Assembly: GCA_944326445.1 (NCBI GenBank)
Contig: CALVDZ010000002.1
Span: forward strand, 62,001 to 126,000
Source of the DNA: an uncultured Helicobacter sp.
Lineage (GTDB): Bacteria; Campylobacterota; Campylobacteria; Campylobacterales; Helicobacteraceae
DNA: 64,000 nucleotides
Direction: 5' to 3'
Positions within the stretch are counted from its first letter, which is position 1, and every line of letters begins with the position of its first letter. The notes under the pieces are model-generated. The model was not told where the DNA came from, did no database searches, and worked only from the letters and a program-made list of their open reading frames with translations. Below, in pieces: positions 27,134 to 35,640 of this stretch. The position numbers and the translations under genes were made by a program.

Positions 27134-29996
27134 ATGCTAATCCTAGGCATATCAGCATACTACCACGATAGCGCGATCGCCCTCCTAGAGGACGACAAAA
27201 TCCTCTTTGCCATCCAAGAGGAGCGACTCTCGCGCAAAAAGGGCGATGAGCGATTCCCGCGCCTTAGTATAAAAAGCGCGTGTGGGTTTCTCTCTAAAAG
27301 CATAAATGGGGGGGGGGGCAGTAGATAAAGCCCCCGCACAAAATGCCCCTTTTTTAGAATCCACTACCCAATCTACTACAAAATCCACCGCCCACGCCAC
27401 CCAAGAAACTTCAGCCAATCGCCAAACCTCCTACGACTTAGATTCTATCGATGCCTTTGTGTTTTATGATAAGCCGTTTTTGAAGTTTGAGCGGCTTTTG
27501 GAGACTTACTTCACCACTGCGCCACGCGGTTTTTTGAGCTTTCTTAAAGCAATCCCTATCTGGCTTAAAGACAAATTATTTCTCAAAGAAACCCTTGCAC
27601 GCGAGCTCGTCTGCGTGTATCGCGAGCTTTACCCACACAAGTCAAAAGCCCAAGTCAAAGCTTTCAAACAAAAAGTGCTTACCAATCTCTACTTTAGCGA
27701 GCACCACATCAGCCACGCTGCTAGCGCGTTTTATCCAAGCCCCTTTAGTGAATCTGCCATACTCGTGATGGATGGCGTGGGCGAGTGGAGCACCACGACT
27801 ATCGCTAAGGGCAGTGGCAACCATATCGAGATTTGCCAAGAGCTGCATTTCCCGCACTCGCTAGGACTGCTCTACTCGGCTTTTACCTACTACACGGGCT
27901 TTAAGGTAAATTCTGGGGAATACAAAGTAATGGGGCTAGCCCCCTATGGCGAGCCCAAATATGTGGATCTCATCAAATCCCACCTCATCGACATCAAGGA
28001 CGATGGGAGCTTCGCGCTTGATATGCGGTATTTCTCCTACACCTATGGGCTTAAGATGACTAATGCCGCCTTTGATGCGCTCTTTGCCCACCAACAGCGC
28101 AGCCCAGAATCCCGCCTCACCCAAGCCCATTTCGATCTCGCTGCCTCCATACAAGTGGTTACCGAGGAAGTAATGCTAAAACTCGCGCGCCACGCGCTCA
28201 AAACCACAGGTTCTAAAAACCTCGCCCTAAGCGGTGGCGTGGCACTCAACTGCGTGGGCAATGGCAAAATCTATAAGCAGCTCAAAGCCGAGGGGCTTTT
28301 GGAGAATATTTGGATACAGCCTGCGAGTGGGGATGCGGGGAATGCGTTGGGGTGTGCGTTGGCTTATTACCACATCGAGCAGGGCAAGCCTAGAGGGCAT
28401 TCAGTATTGAGCGATAAAAGCGGGAATCTGCGCTCGGATTTTCAGTCACTTACGCCTAGTAAGCTCCTTCAATCCTCGCTTGATAACCCACTTTTCTCAT
28501 CTCAATCCTTAGAATGCCCGGGCAAGCCAAGTGCGGAATGTAGGGAAAATACAGAATCTAGCGTAGGCTTAGAATCTAGTTTTGTCAGTTTAGATTCAGA
28601 ATCTAGCTCCACAAATTCAGATTCTAAGCAGCTTACAGAATCCACTACTTCAAAAAACCTTAGCGAGGCTTTGCCAATTCAAAATAGTGTGCGCGATAGC
28701 GCAAGCCGAGCAGAATCTATGGGAATAGATTCTGCCATTTTTGCGGAGCAAAAATCTGATGAGAATATGTCGCACGAAGTGCAAACCGCTATGCACAGCA
28801 ATGACAACAAACTCCCCGGTTTTTCGCTAAAAGACAACGCGCAAGGAAAAGGGACGACAAGTGGCGCAGTATTTTTCGATGATTTTAAGAGCTATCAAGC
28901 GCGAGGCGCAGGGAGCAAGCTCGGCGGCAACAATCAAGCGCGAGGCAAGGAATTTACAAAGAGCACCAAAGAGACAAGCGGCAGTATTTTAGATGAAAAA
29001 TCGGGGTTGTGTAGTTGCGAGCAAGGAGATAAGACTAGAGCGTCTATCGACGAAGCGAGCGACAAACTCCCCGATTTTTCGCTAAAAGACAACGCGCAAG
29101 GAAAAGGGACGACAAGTGGCGCAGTATTTTTCGATGATTTTAAGAGCTATCAAGCGCGAGGCGCAGGGAGCTACCTAAGCGGTAGTGACCAAGCCGAGTG
29201 CGCAGATTCTCTTAAAAGCGCGAAAAAGACAAGCCACGAGGATTCTATGCAGGGCTCGTATCTGGGCTTATCCTACACCAACACCGAGGTAGAATCCGCC
29301 CTACAAGCCCAAGGCGCAGTGTATGAGCGACACGAGTTTGCTACGCTCATTGAGCTTACCGCGCGCGCACTCACACAGGGCAAAGTCATAGGCTGGCATC
29401 AGGGGCGTTGCGAGTTTGGACCCCGTGCATTGGGTGCGCGCTCCATCATCGGCGATCCGCGCAACACCACTATGCAAAAGACGATGAATCTAAAAATCAA
29501 ATACCGCGAGTCCTTCCGCCCCTTTGCACCCAGCGTGCTAGCAGAAGGCTTAAGCGAGTGGTTTGAGCTAGATTGCGATTCGCCCTATATGCTGCTTGTG
29601 GCACCCGTGAGTCCGAGCAAATGCTACCCGATGAGCGAGGCAGAGCAAAAGCTCTTTGGGATTGATAAGCTCAATGTCGTGCGCAGCGAGATCCCAAGCG
29701 TCACGCACATTGATTATTCCGCGCGGATTCAGAGTGTGCATAAGCAGACTAATCCTCGCTATTACGCGCTTTTGCAAAGATTCTACGAGCTCACTTCCTG
29801 CCCCGTGCTTGTCAATACGAGCTTTAATGTCCGCGGCGAACCCATCGTGTGTAGCCCGCAGGATAGTTTTGCGTGCTTTATGGGCACGGAGATGGATATG
29901 CTCGTGATTGAGGATTTTGTGCTCTATAAGGACGCGCAGAGTGGGGAGAATAGGGAGAGATACCGAAATATAAAGGATTCTTATGAGCTAGATTAG
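27134..29996 (+). CDS. NodU/CmcH-type carbamoyltransferase, phase-variable, with two inserted segments (frame off as given)
   Basis: The N-terminus MLILGISAYYHDSAIALLE and the C-terminal YrdC-like part with GRCEFGPRALGARSIIGDP mark the O-carbamoyltransferase family that adds carbamoyl groups to sugars or antibiotics. ATG at 27134 follows AAAGGACA. A G11 tract (27308-27318) shifts the frame so that translation stops at 27328; ten or thirteen G would join the halves. Two segments are absent from ordinary family members: about 45 codons at 27303-27435 and about 287 codons at 28386-29246. Without them the protein would be about 620 residues, as usual. The second insert consists of modules D, A and a 110-base direct repeat, all open in frame. 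It heads a cassette with the SGNH, SxtJ-like and DUF5989-like genes. Confidence 0.85.
27308..27318 (+). repeat. G11 homopolymer (slipped-strand tract)
   Basis: Eleven G in a row inside the carbamoyltransferase gene. In the given length the frame ends ten bases downstream; losing one G restores the full gene. Confidence 0.9.
28386..28800 (+). repeat. repeat modules D, array and partial repeat A inserted in frame in a gene
   Basis: From GGGCATTCAG through GATAAAAGCGGGAATCTGCG (module D, shared with 59.2 kb and, inverted, 32.4 kb), GGCAAGCCAAGTGCGGAATG, a short motif array, and then the first half of repeat A (28640-28790) with GCGC-gata-GCGC and the AGAATCTA...TAGATTCT hairpin at 28710-28734. 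The GNAG hairpin and the terminator part are missing. The whole is free of stops in the host gene's frame. Confidence 0.8.
28807..29171 (+). repeat. 110-base direct repeat (two copies, 255 bases apart)
   Basis: Bases 28807-28916 and 29062-29171 appear identical except for one base. They encode FSLKDNAQGKGTTSGAVFF and onward in the same frame, inside the second insert of the carbamoyltransferase. Confidence 0.85.
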
Positions 29997-30009
29997 TAAT
30001 CATTGGCTA

Positions 30010-30125
30010 TTGCAAAATGGGCTAAATTCAGTATTTGCGCGCTTTTTAGGGAGTGCGGCGGTTCGCTTCACTGCGGCGTATGTCTAATACGCCTCATTCG
30101 CTCACCTTGCACAACCCTAAAAATC
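30010..30125 (+). terminator. possible terminator structure after the carbamoyltransferase
   Basis: A perfect hairpin GGCGTAT-gtcta-ATACGCC at 30075-30093 lies inside a wider pairing of TTTTTAGGG (about 30045) with CCCTAAAAA (about 30115). The outer A-run/T-run makes it a bidirectional terminator candidate. The rest of 29997-30284 has only scattered AGATTCT motifs and a trace of the repeat A entry (TTATCAAGGCTTTGCC). Confidence 0.4.
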
Positions 30126-30284
30126 ATCGCAAATCCTTAGAATTTTGTGTGGCACCTTGTAGCTTGGAATTTGGTGTAGATTCATATTCAGAATCTAATT
30201 CCACAGAATCTAAGCAATTTACACAATCCACAACGCTAAAACCCTTATCAAGGCTTTGCCTTTGGCTTGGTGTGGATTCTATGG

Positions 30285-30440
30285 GCTTACCACTGCAAAC
30301 AAAAAATTAGTCATTGTGGTGGTGCTTTGGGAGTTTTGCGGGGATTTGGGGGTAGGAGTTACCTAGAGGGTAATGACTATCCCCCAAATTCTCGCAATCT
30401 ATCAAATGACTACCCAAGGAGCCGTTTTCCCATACAAGAG
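30285..30440. repeat. module C, copy 2
   Basis: Second copy of the block described before thiC (25335-25520), with GGGGGTAGGAGTTACC and TACCCAAGGAGCCGTTTTCCC. Again it lies immediately before a gene start. Confidence 0.6.
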
Positions 30441-30473
30441 GCGTATTTTACATTACAATAAAAAGGAGCAACG

Positions 30474-31745
30474 ATGAAAATTTTGAGACACCCAACATTT
30501 TGGGCACTACTAGGCATAGTGCTCATACCCGTGATACTTAAACTCCAAGGCATAGCACAGAGAATCTTTGAGCTAGAAATCGTGCCATTTGCGTGGATTG
30601 GGCTGTATTGGTTTGTGTTTTTGGTAGCACTGAGCATAAAAGCTGCTAAAAACTCTCGCGCAAAGCTCATCTATGCGTATGTGAGCGTCCTACCGCTGTG
30701 CTTAAGCCTAGGGGAGGTGTGGGGCTATGTGAGAGATTCACAGACTGCCTCTAATGCACAATGCCACCCACAAACCTCGGGCACTTACAATAGCGAGTAT
30801 TTCACGCCAGATTCTATCACGGGCTACAAGGCAAAACCCAATGTCCGCGCAACTTCACTCAAGAAAAATGACGATGAAGTCCTCTATGATGTCAGCTACA
30901 CAAGCAATGACTTTGGCTACCGACATACGCCCAACTCAAACACAGATTCAAAACATTGTCTTTTGTTTTTTGGCGATAGCTTCACCATCGGTGAGGGCGT
31001 CAATGACGACCAAACCCTACCCTATTTTCTAAACCAACACGCGCAACTTAAGGTTTTTAATTTCGGATTTCACGGCTATGGCAATCATCAAGCCCTAGCT
31101 CTGCTTAAAAGTGGAGAAGTGGCGCGCATCACACAAGGCTGTGAGGACTATATCGCCTTTTATGAAAGCCTGCCCGGGCACATTCAGAGGGCAAATGGCT
31201 TTAGCCCTTGGGAAGACCTCAACGCACCGAGATTCACGCTTGCAGGCGATACACTCCTATGGAAAAACCAGCACAAAAATCTTTGGGACAAAGTAGCTAA
31301 CAAAATCTTTTTACAACTTGATAAAAAAAGTTATCTTTTTAAGCTCACACGTCCAAAATACGCCTATGATGAGCGATACAACGCGCTGTATTTCGCGATT
31401 TTAGACGAGATAGATTTGGCTTTGCGCACGCAGTTTGGCACGGGATTGCACTTTATCTTATGGGATAGCCACGACCTTAGCAATGAAACCGAGATTACAG
31501 AATCTAACGCCATTACCGCGTGGCTTGAAAATCAAAATTTTAAGTGGTTTTTAGTAAGCGAGATATTGCCACAATATACAAAAAATCGCCTGCAGTATGG
31601 GCTTCATCAGTGTGATACCCACCCAAATGCCCTCGCAAATGAGCTCATCGCGAAGTTTTTGGCTCATAAGATTGATAGCGGGGAGATCGCCACACGCCCC
31701 GCACACACCACTACACCCGCACAGGAGGCGCGCGATGTGGAGTGA
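30474..31745 (+). CDS. membrane-anchored SGNH/GDSL-type hydrolase-like protein
   Basis: A 423-residue protein with about three hydrophobic helices in the first 85 residues, then an extracytoplasmic or cytoplasmic catalytic domain. The SGNH nucleophile motif is FFGDSFTIGEGV (about residues 163-174), with GYGNHQAL (the block II/III region), and the C-terminal catalytic Asp/His pair in CDTHPNALANELIA. Such proteins are often O-acetyl transferring or removing enzymes on glycans. It sits between a carbamoyltransferase and SxtJ/DUF5989-like genes, an arrangement I recognise from other bacteria's glycan loci. A clear AAGGAG site supports the ATG. Its exact substrate is unknown. Confidence 0.75.
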   Translation: MKILRHPTFWALLGIVLIPVILKLQGIAQRIFELEIVPFAWIGLYWFVFLVALSIKAAKNSRAKLIYAYVSVLPLCLSLGEVWGYVRDSQTASNAQCHPQTSGTYNSEYFTPDSITGYKAKPNVRATSLKKNDDEVLYDVSYTSNDFGYRHTPNSNTDSKHCLLFFGDSFTIGEGVNDDQTLPYFLNQHAQLKVFNFGFHGYGNHQALALLKSGEVARITQGCEDYIAFYESLPGHIQRANGFSPWEDLNAPRFTLAGDTLLWKNQHKNLWDKVANKIFLQLDKKSYLFKLTRPKYAYDERYNALYFAILDEIDLALRTQFGTGLHFILWDSHDLSNETEITESNAITAWLENQNFKWFLVSEILPQYTKNRLQYGLHQCDTHPNALANELIAKFLAHKIDSGEIATRPAHTTTPAQEARDVE

Positions 31746-31764
31746 TGAGAGGCTAGATTCTAAA

Positions 31765-32245
31765 AGCATTGCTTCAAAAATCTTATGCAAGGCTTTGCCA
31801 AATACCAATAATAGTGCGTGCGCAAGCACGAGCCGAGCAGAATCTAAAGATTCCAAAGCTTTAGATTCTGCCATTTTTGCGGAGCAAAAATCAAATAAAA
31901 TGTGTGGCACGCAAGTGCATACCGACACTCGCCCTTGTCGTGTGTGGCAAAGCGTAAGCTTCTTTAGAAAAATCAGAGAAAAGGTGGCAGCAGTGCCACC
32001 GCTGATTTTTCTAAAGAAACTCCGTTTTGCCTAGACAAGGATACAACGAGGCACTCTCCCCAATTGCCGAAAAGACCCAACGGGTTGCAAGCAAAGCCAC
32101 AGCAAAAACAGCGGCGCTTTATTCTTTTCGGGGCTGGGGAGAGCGGGGAGAGGGGAAACCCCTTTTCTTTTGCGCAAACACGGGATTCTAAAAAAATTAG
32201 AAAATATCCGTGAGAATGCGAGTTTAAGAGGCTAGATTCTAAGTT
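31765..32245 (+). repeat. repeat A, copy 5 (reference copy)
   Basis: A complete copy. It has the entry CAAGGCTTTGCC, GTGC-gcaa-GCAC hairpin (about 31813-31830), GCAGAATCTAAAG...TTTAGATTCTGC hairpin (31837-31871), GCAC-gcaa-GTGC hairpin near 31907, and a CGAC...GTCG stem near 31923. The long GNAG hairpin spans 31963-32015 (loop GCAG at 31990-31993). CTCTCCCC pairs with GGGGAGAG (about 32055 and 32135), GGGG-aaa-CCCCTTTT is at 32152-32166, and the tail TCCGTGAGAATGCGA follows. No gene is seen here. Confidence 0.8.
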
Positions 32246-32339
32246 TTGATGAGATTATGAATCTACCAGTAAGCCTCATCAAGGCTTGCCGGGCATTCTA
32301 AGATTTGAGATGAATTTTTAGGGTTTTTTCGTTCCGCTT

Positions 32340-32456
32340 CGCTACACATCACTGCAAGCAGAACAAGCGAGGATTGAAGGAGCTTACTTAGAGGTAAGTG
32401 ACTGAAAATCCGAGCGCAGATTCCCTAAAAAGTCGCCAAAAGCTGAATGCCCAATG
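32340..32456 (-). repeat. module D, inverted copy
   Basis: On the minus strand: GGCATTCAGCTTTTGGCGA, GGGAATCTGCGCTCGGATTT, TCAGTCACTTACCTCTAAG, and TAAGCTCCTTCAATCCTCGC, as at 28.4 and 59.2 kb. The inner TTACnnCTAAGTAAG-type dyad is kept. Confidence 0.65.
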
Positions 32457-32484
32457 TCCAAAACCTAAACCAAAAGGAGCAACT

Positions 32485-32874
32485 ATGAAACCAACACCCA
32501 CCACCAAAGATTTACGCACTTTCCTCACAATCTGGGCGGCAATCTTTGCGCTTATTGCGCTTTTCCCACTGCTAAAAGACGCCAACACGCCGCGCCTATG
32601 GGCACTCATCGCCTGTGGCATTAGCCTCGCACTCTTAGCATTTCCGCGCGTCATCACGCCCGTGTATCGCCTGTGGATTATCCTAGGCGAGGGCATAGGC
32701 TTTGTCATCTCGCGCACTATCTTAGCGATTTTGTTTTTTGGAATCTTCACGCCCGTGGCACTTTTCTTTAGGCTCATAGGGCGTGATGTCTTAGCCCAAA
32801 AGCCCGACAAACGCGCACCAAGCTACTTCAAGGCGCGCGCCCAACAACCCCAAAGTATGAAAAACCAATTTTAA
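32485..32874 (+). CDS. SxtJ-like membrane protein
   Basis: A 129-residue protein with helices at about residues 11-30, 38-56, and 65-100 and a basic C-terminus. The compact hydrophobic pattern and position before a DUF5989-like gene fit the SxtJ family of small membrane proteins that accompany carbamoyltransferases. This is pattern and context recognition only. The ATG at 32485 has AAGGAG six bases upstream; upstream codons are open but belong to repeat DNA. Confidence 0.65.
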   Translation: MKPTPTTKDLRTFLTIWAAIFALIALFPLLKDANTPRLWALIACGISLALLAFPRVITPVYRLWIILGEGIGFVISRTILAILFFGIFTPVALFFRLIGRDVLAQKPDKRAPSYFKARAQQPQSMKNQF

Positions 32875-32885
32875 AGGAGGCGATA

Positions 32886-33035
32886 ATGGGAATCTTAAAA
32901 GAACTTTGGCAGTTTTTGAAAGTGAGAAAGAAATTTTGGCTTTTTCCTGTGATTTTGGTGATGCTTTTCCTAGGCGCACTCATCGTGCTATCCCAAGGAA
33001 GTGCCATCGCGCCATTTATCTACACGATATTTTAG
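32886..33035 (+). CDS. small DUF5989-like membrane protein
   Basis: A 49-residue protein, MGILKELWQFLKVRKKFWLF then one membrane helix (about residues 18-38) and FIYTIF at the end. The start MGxxxELWxFLKxRKKxWL is the pattern of the DUF5989 family. An AGGAGG site lies seven bases before the ATG. It ends in a four-base convergent overlap with dctM on the other strand. Function is unknown; it travels with the carbamoyltransferase/SGNH/SxtJ cassette. Confidence 0.75.
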   Translation: MGILKELWQFLKVRKKFWLFPVILVMLFLGALIVLSQGSAIAPFIYTIF

Positions 33036-34330
33036 CCCGCTAGCCACAGCGAGATTTGGGGCACATAGGTGACAAGCCCTAGCCCAAACACCATAACCAC
33101 AAGCCACGGGAGGATAGAGAGGACTACATTTTTGAGATCCATACCTGTGAGGGAGCTTGCCACAAAGAGGTTGAGCCCCACAGGCGGGGTGATCATACCT
33201 ATCTCCATATTCACCACCATAATAATCCCAAAATGCACAGGATCGATCCCTAGCGACACCGCGATAGGCAGCAGCAAGGGCGTCATAATCATCACCACCG
33301 AGCTAGGCTCCATAAACTGCCCCATAATAAAGAGTAGGATATTTACCGCGATTAAAAACACCCACCAACTCATATTTTGGGCGATGAGAAACTCGGCGAT
33401 ATGATGGGGTATGCGCTCGCTTGTGAGAAAATGTGCAAACACCACCGCCGTCCCGATGATAAAAAATATCATCGCTGTGGTAATCGCTGCGTCTAAGCAC
33501 ACGCCATACAAGTCTTTGAGCTTCAAATCCCTATACACAAACACCGAAACGATAAACGCATACACCACCGCTATGCCCGCTGCCTCTGTCGCTGTGAAAA
33601 GTCCGCCATAAATCCCGCCAATCACAACCACAATGATGAGCAACGCCCAAAACGCACGCATAAACTGCTTAAACCGCAGACTCAAAGGCTCGGGCTTTTG
33701 TGCCTTGTAGCCTAGTCGCTTCGCCCCGATATAGGTCCAAAGCATCATCATACCCCCAATCATAAGCCCGGGGACAATCCCTGCCTTAAACAACGCCTCG
33801 ATAGAGACGACAATCTCCTTGCCATCAAGCCCGCTAAGCCCGCTTGCCGTAACGCCATAGACGATCATCACTACTGAAGGCGGAATGAGTATCCCAAGAC
33901 TTCCTGCACTTGTGATAGCCCCCACCGCATAGGACTTAGGATAACCTGCCTGTTGTATCGCCAAAAACATCACCGAGCCAATCGCCACCACGGTAGCGGG
34001 CGAGCTCCCACTCACAGCCGCGAAAATAACACAAGCCAAAATCGCGCTCATAGGCAACCCACCGGGCAAATGCCCCACCATCGACTTGGCAAAGTCTATG
34101 ATTCTCTGTGCCGCACTGCCCTTGCTTAGCAGCGAGCCCGCTAGGATAAACATCGGGATAGCCATTAGTGTGGGCTTAAACGCCGATATAAAAATCTCTG
34201 GAATGCCCGTAATATCGTGCGAGGTAAAAGCCATCATCGCCACCATAGCACTGATACCTAATGCCACTGCGATGGGCACGCCAATGAGGATTAACCCAAA
34301 TAGCACGATAAATAAAACCGCTACGCTCAT
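33032..34330 (-). CDS. dctM: TRAP transporter large permease
   Basis: DctM (432 residues) is the large membrane subunit of a tripartite ATP-independent periplasmic transporter, driving ion-coupled uptake of organic acids bound by DctP. Around twelve helices are visible. Signature pieces are AVSGSSPATVVAIGSVM, TSAGSLGILIPPSVVMIVYG and GMITPPVGLNLFVAS. ATG at 34330 follows AAGGACAGAGAA. It is separated from the other TRAP genes by about 300 bases containing repeat B. Confidence 0.93.
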   Translation of the reverse strand: MSVAVLFIVLFGLILIGVPIAVALGISAMVAMMAFTSHDITGIPEIFISAFKPTLMAIPMFILAGSLLSKGSAAQRIIDFAKSMVGHLPGGLPMSAILACVIFAAVSGSSPATVVAIGSVMFLAIQQAGYPKSYAVGAITSAGSLGILIPPSVVMIVYGVTASGLSGLDGKEIVVSIEALFKAGIVPGLMIGGMMMLWTYIGAKRLGYKAQKPEPLSLRFKQFMRAFWALLIIVVVIGGIYGGLFTATEAAGIAVVYAFIVSVFVYRDLKLKDLYGVCLDAAITTAMIFFIIGTAVVFAHFLTSERIPHHIAEFLIAQNMSWWVFLIAVNILLFIMGQFMEPSSVVMIMTPLLLPIAVSLGIDPVHFGIIMVVNMEIGMITPPVGLNLFVASSLTGMDLKNVVLSILPWLVVMVFGLGLVTYVPQISLWLAG

Positions 34331-34357
34331 TTCTCTGTCCTTTTTTGTCATTATTTT

Positions 34358-34520
34358 AATGCAATTTGCCTTTGGCAAATTGCTATCGCTCGTGGGGAGC
34401 GAATCCCCACTCGCTCCGCTGCGCGTTCATACACTGCGTTTTTTGGCAAGTTTATAGAATCTTTGGTGCCACCACCTCATCAACGCCACTTGGGCTAGCA
34501 CCTTTTCTATAAACCCGCCT
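34358..34520 (-). repeat. repeat B, copy in the TRAP operon
   Basis: Two adjacent palindromes: GCAATTTGCC-ttt-GGCAAATTGC and GTGGGGA-gcgaa-TCCCCAC, then CGCTCCGCTGCGCG and the longer block with TTTATAGAATC, GGTGCCACCACCTCATCA and GGGCTAGCACC. The latter block recurs inverted inside the tolC gene at 61.3 kb. It lies between the tautomerase and dctM. The remaining bases up to 34633 hold no gene. Confidence 0.75.
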
Positions 34521-34633
34521 TAGATTCTATCTATTGCAAGCTTGCTTCACAAACTCGGGGAATGCCGCTTGGCGTTTGCTAGATTCTATACACCAAACGA
34601 CAAAAGCCACCGCGCTTTACGCAATTCCCCGCT

Positions 34634-34852
34634 TCACGCCTTTTGGCGCGCCTTCGTGCGCAAATGCGTGACACTCTCTCCGCCAATCCCCCAATTATCC
34701 GTCTCCACCTCTTCGATGATGACAAAGGTGGTGGCGCGGTTTTTGCCTAGCACTTCAGAGACAAGCCTAGTCGCGCCCTCTATCAGCCGCTCCTTTTGCT
34801 CTTTTGTGGGCTCTCCATTTTCACGCGTTATTTTGATATTGATATAGGGCAT
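34634..34852 (-). CDS. 4-oxalocrotonate tautomerase-family protein
   Basis: A 72-residue protein beginning MPYINIKITRENG. Pro2 would be the catalytic N-terminal base after removal of Met, and a GxPTxEQKxxLIEGAT-like segment follows as in the small tautomerase family. Such enzymes ketonise unsaturated oxo-acids. It lies three bases from dctQ and in line with the TRAP genes, which suggests a link with uptake of an organic acid (inference). H. pylori also has a protein of this family. Confidence 0.9.
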   Translation of the reverse strand: MPYINIKITRENGEPTKEQKERLIEGATRLVSEVLGKNRATTFVIIEEVETDNWGIGGESVTHLRTKARQKA

Positions 34853-34855
34853 TGC

Positions 34856-35476
34856 TCACTCCTTTATCGCCACATCGTGCATAATCTCATCTTGCGTGAT
34901 TTTCACCACATCCTTAGCGTCCATCCACGAGATTTCATAGATTTTTTCAATCACGCGATAAGTCGCACCCAAAAAAGAGAGGGGCAAACACACGAGAAAC
35001 ACCCATAACGGCACATTATGCAGGGCTTCAGAATACCGCCCAAGCTCATAATTTAGCTCACACACCAAATATCCCGCATACGCCATAAACGCCAAAAAGC
35101 ACGCGCTAATGATATACGAAAACAGCACGCACGCCTTAGCTAGCGCAGACGGGAAGCGCTCCACAAGTATCATTACTGAAATATGCACGCCCTTGCGGAA
35201 GCCATACGCCGCCCCAAAAAGCGCGCTCCAAATAAAACAATAAGTCGAGACTTCCTCGCCCCAAGTCAGCGAGTGAATCCCGGGAAAAAAGCTCGCCAAA
35301 AAGCGCGTAAAGACATTAACCGCCACGATAGCCACGCCCGCTACTAGCCCAAAAACTGCGATATTTTTGTTGATACTAGCGATGAGGACATCAAGGATTT
35401 GAAAAAATCTATTAACCCCCGGGCTTAGATGCGCCCATTTAAAGGGCTTTTGCAACAGCAATAAAAACGACTTCAA
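34856..35476 (-). CDS. dctQ: TRAP transporter small permease
   Basis: A 206-residue membrane protein with four main helices (about residues 38-60, 73-92 with WGEEVSTYCFIWSALFGAA, 115-135, 160-180). The W-EE-S-Y motif and GAAYGFRKGVHISV are typical of DctQ, which forms the membrane unit with DctM. It is longer than many DctQ (about 170), mainly at both ends. It is followed by the tautomerase; dctP lies 164 bases upstream with some AGATTCT motifs in between. Confidence 0.88.
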   Translation of the reverse strand: MKSFLLLLQKPFKWAHLSPGVNRFFQILDVLIASINKNIAVFGLVAGVAIVAVNVFTRFLASFFPGIHSLTWGEEVSTYCFIWSALFGAAYGFRKGVHISVMILVERFPSALAKACVLFSYIISACFLAFMAYAGYLVCELNYELGRYSEALHNVPLWVFLVCLPLSFLGATYRVIEKIYEISWMDAKDVVKITQDEIMHDVAIKE

Positions 35477-35640
35477 AACAAACCTTTCTTTTTAAACTTA
35501 CATCGCAATGCCCCGCACTGCGTTTCTACAAAATCACAGGGAGCACCCCGCTTTATCCTCCCAATACACGCATATAGAATCTAGCTTGCTTAAGTCTCAC
35601 TAGATTCTATGCGCTAGGAGCTAGCTAACCCTACTTTGTC

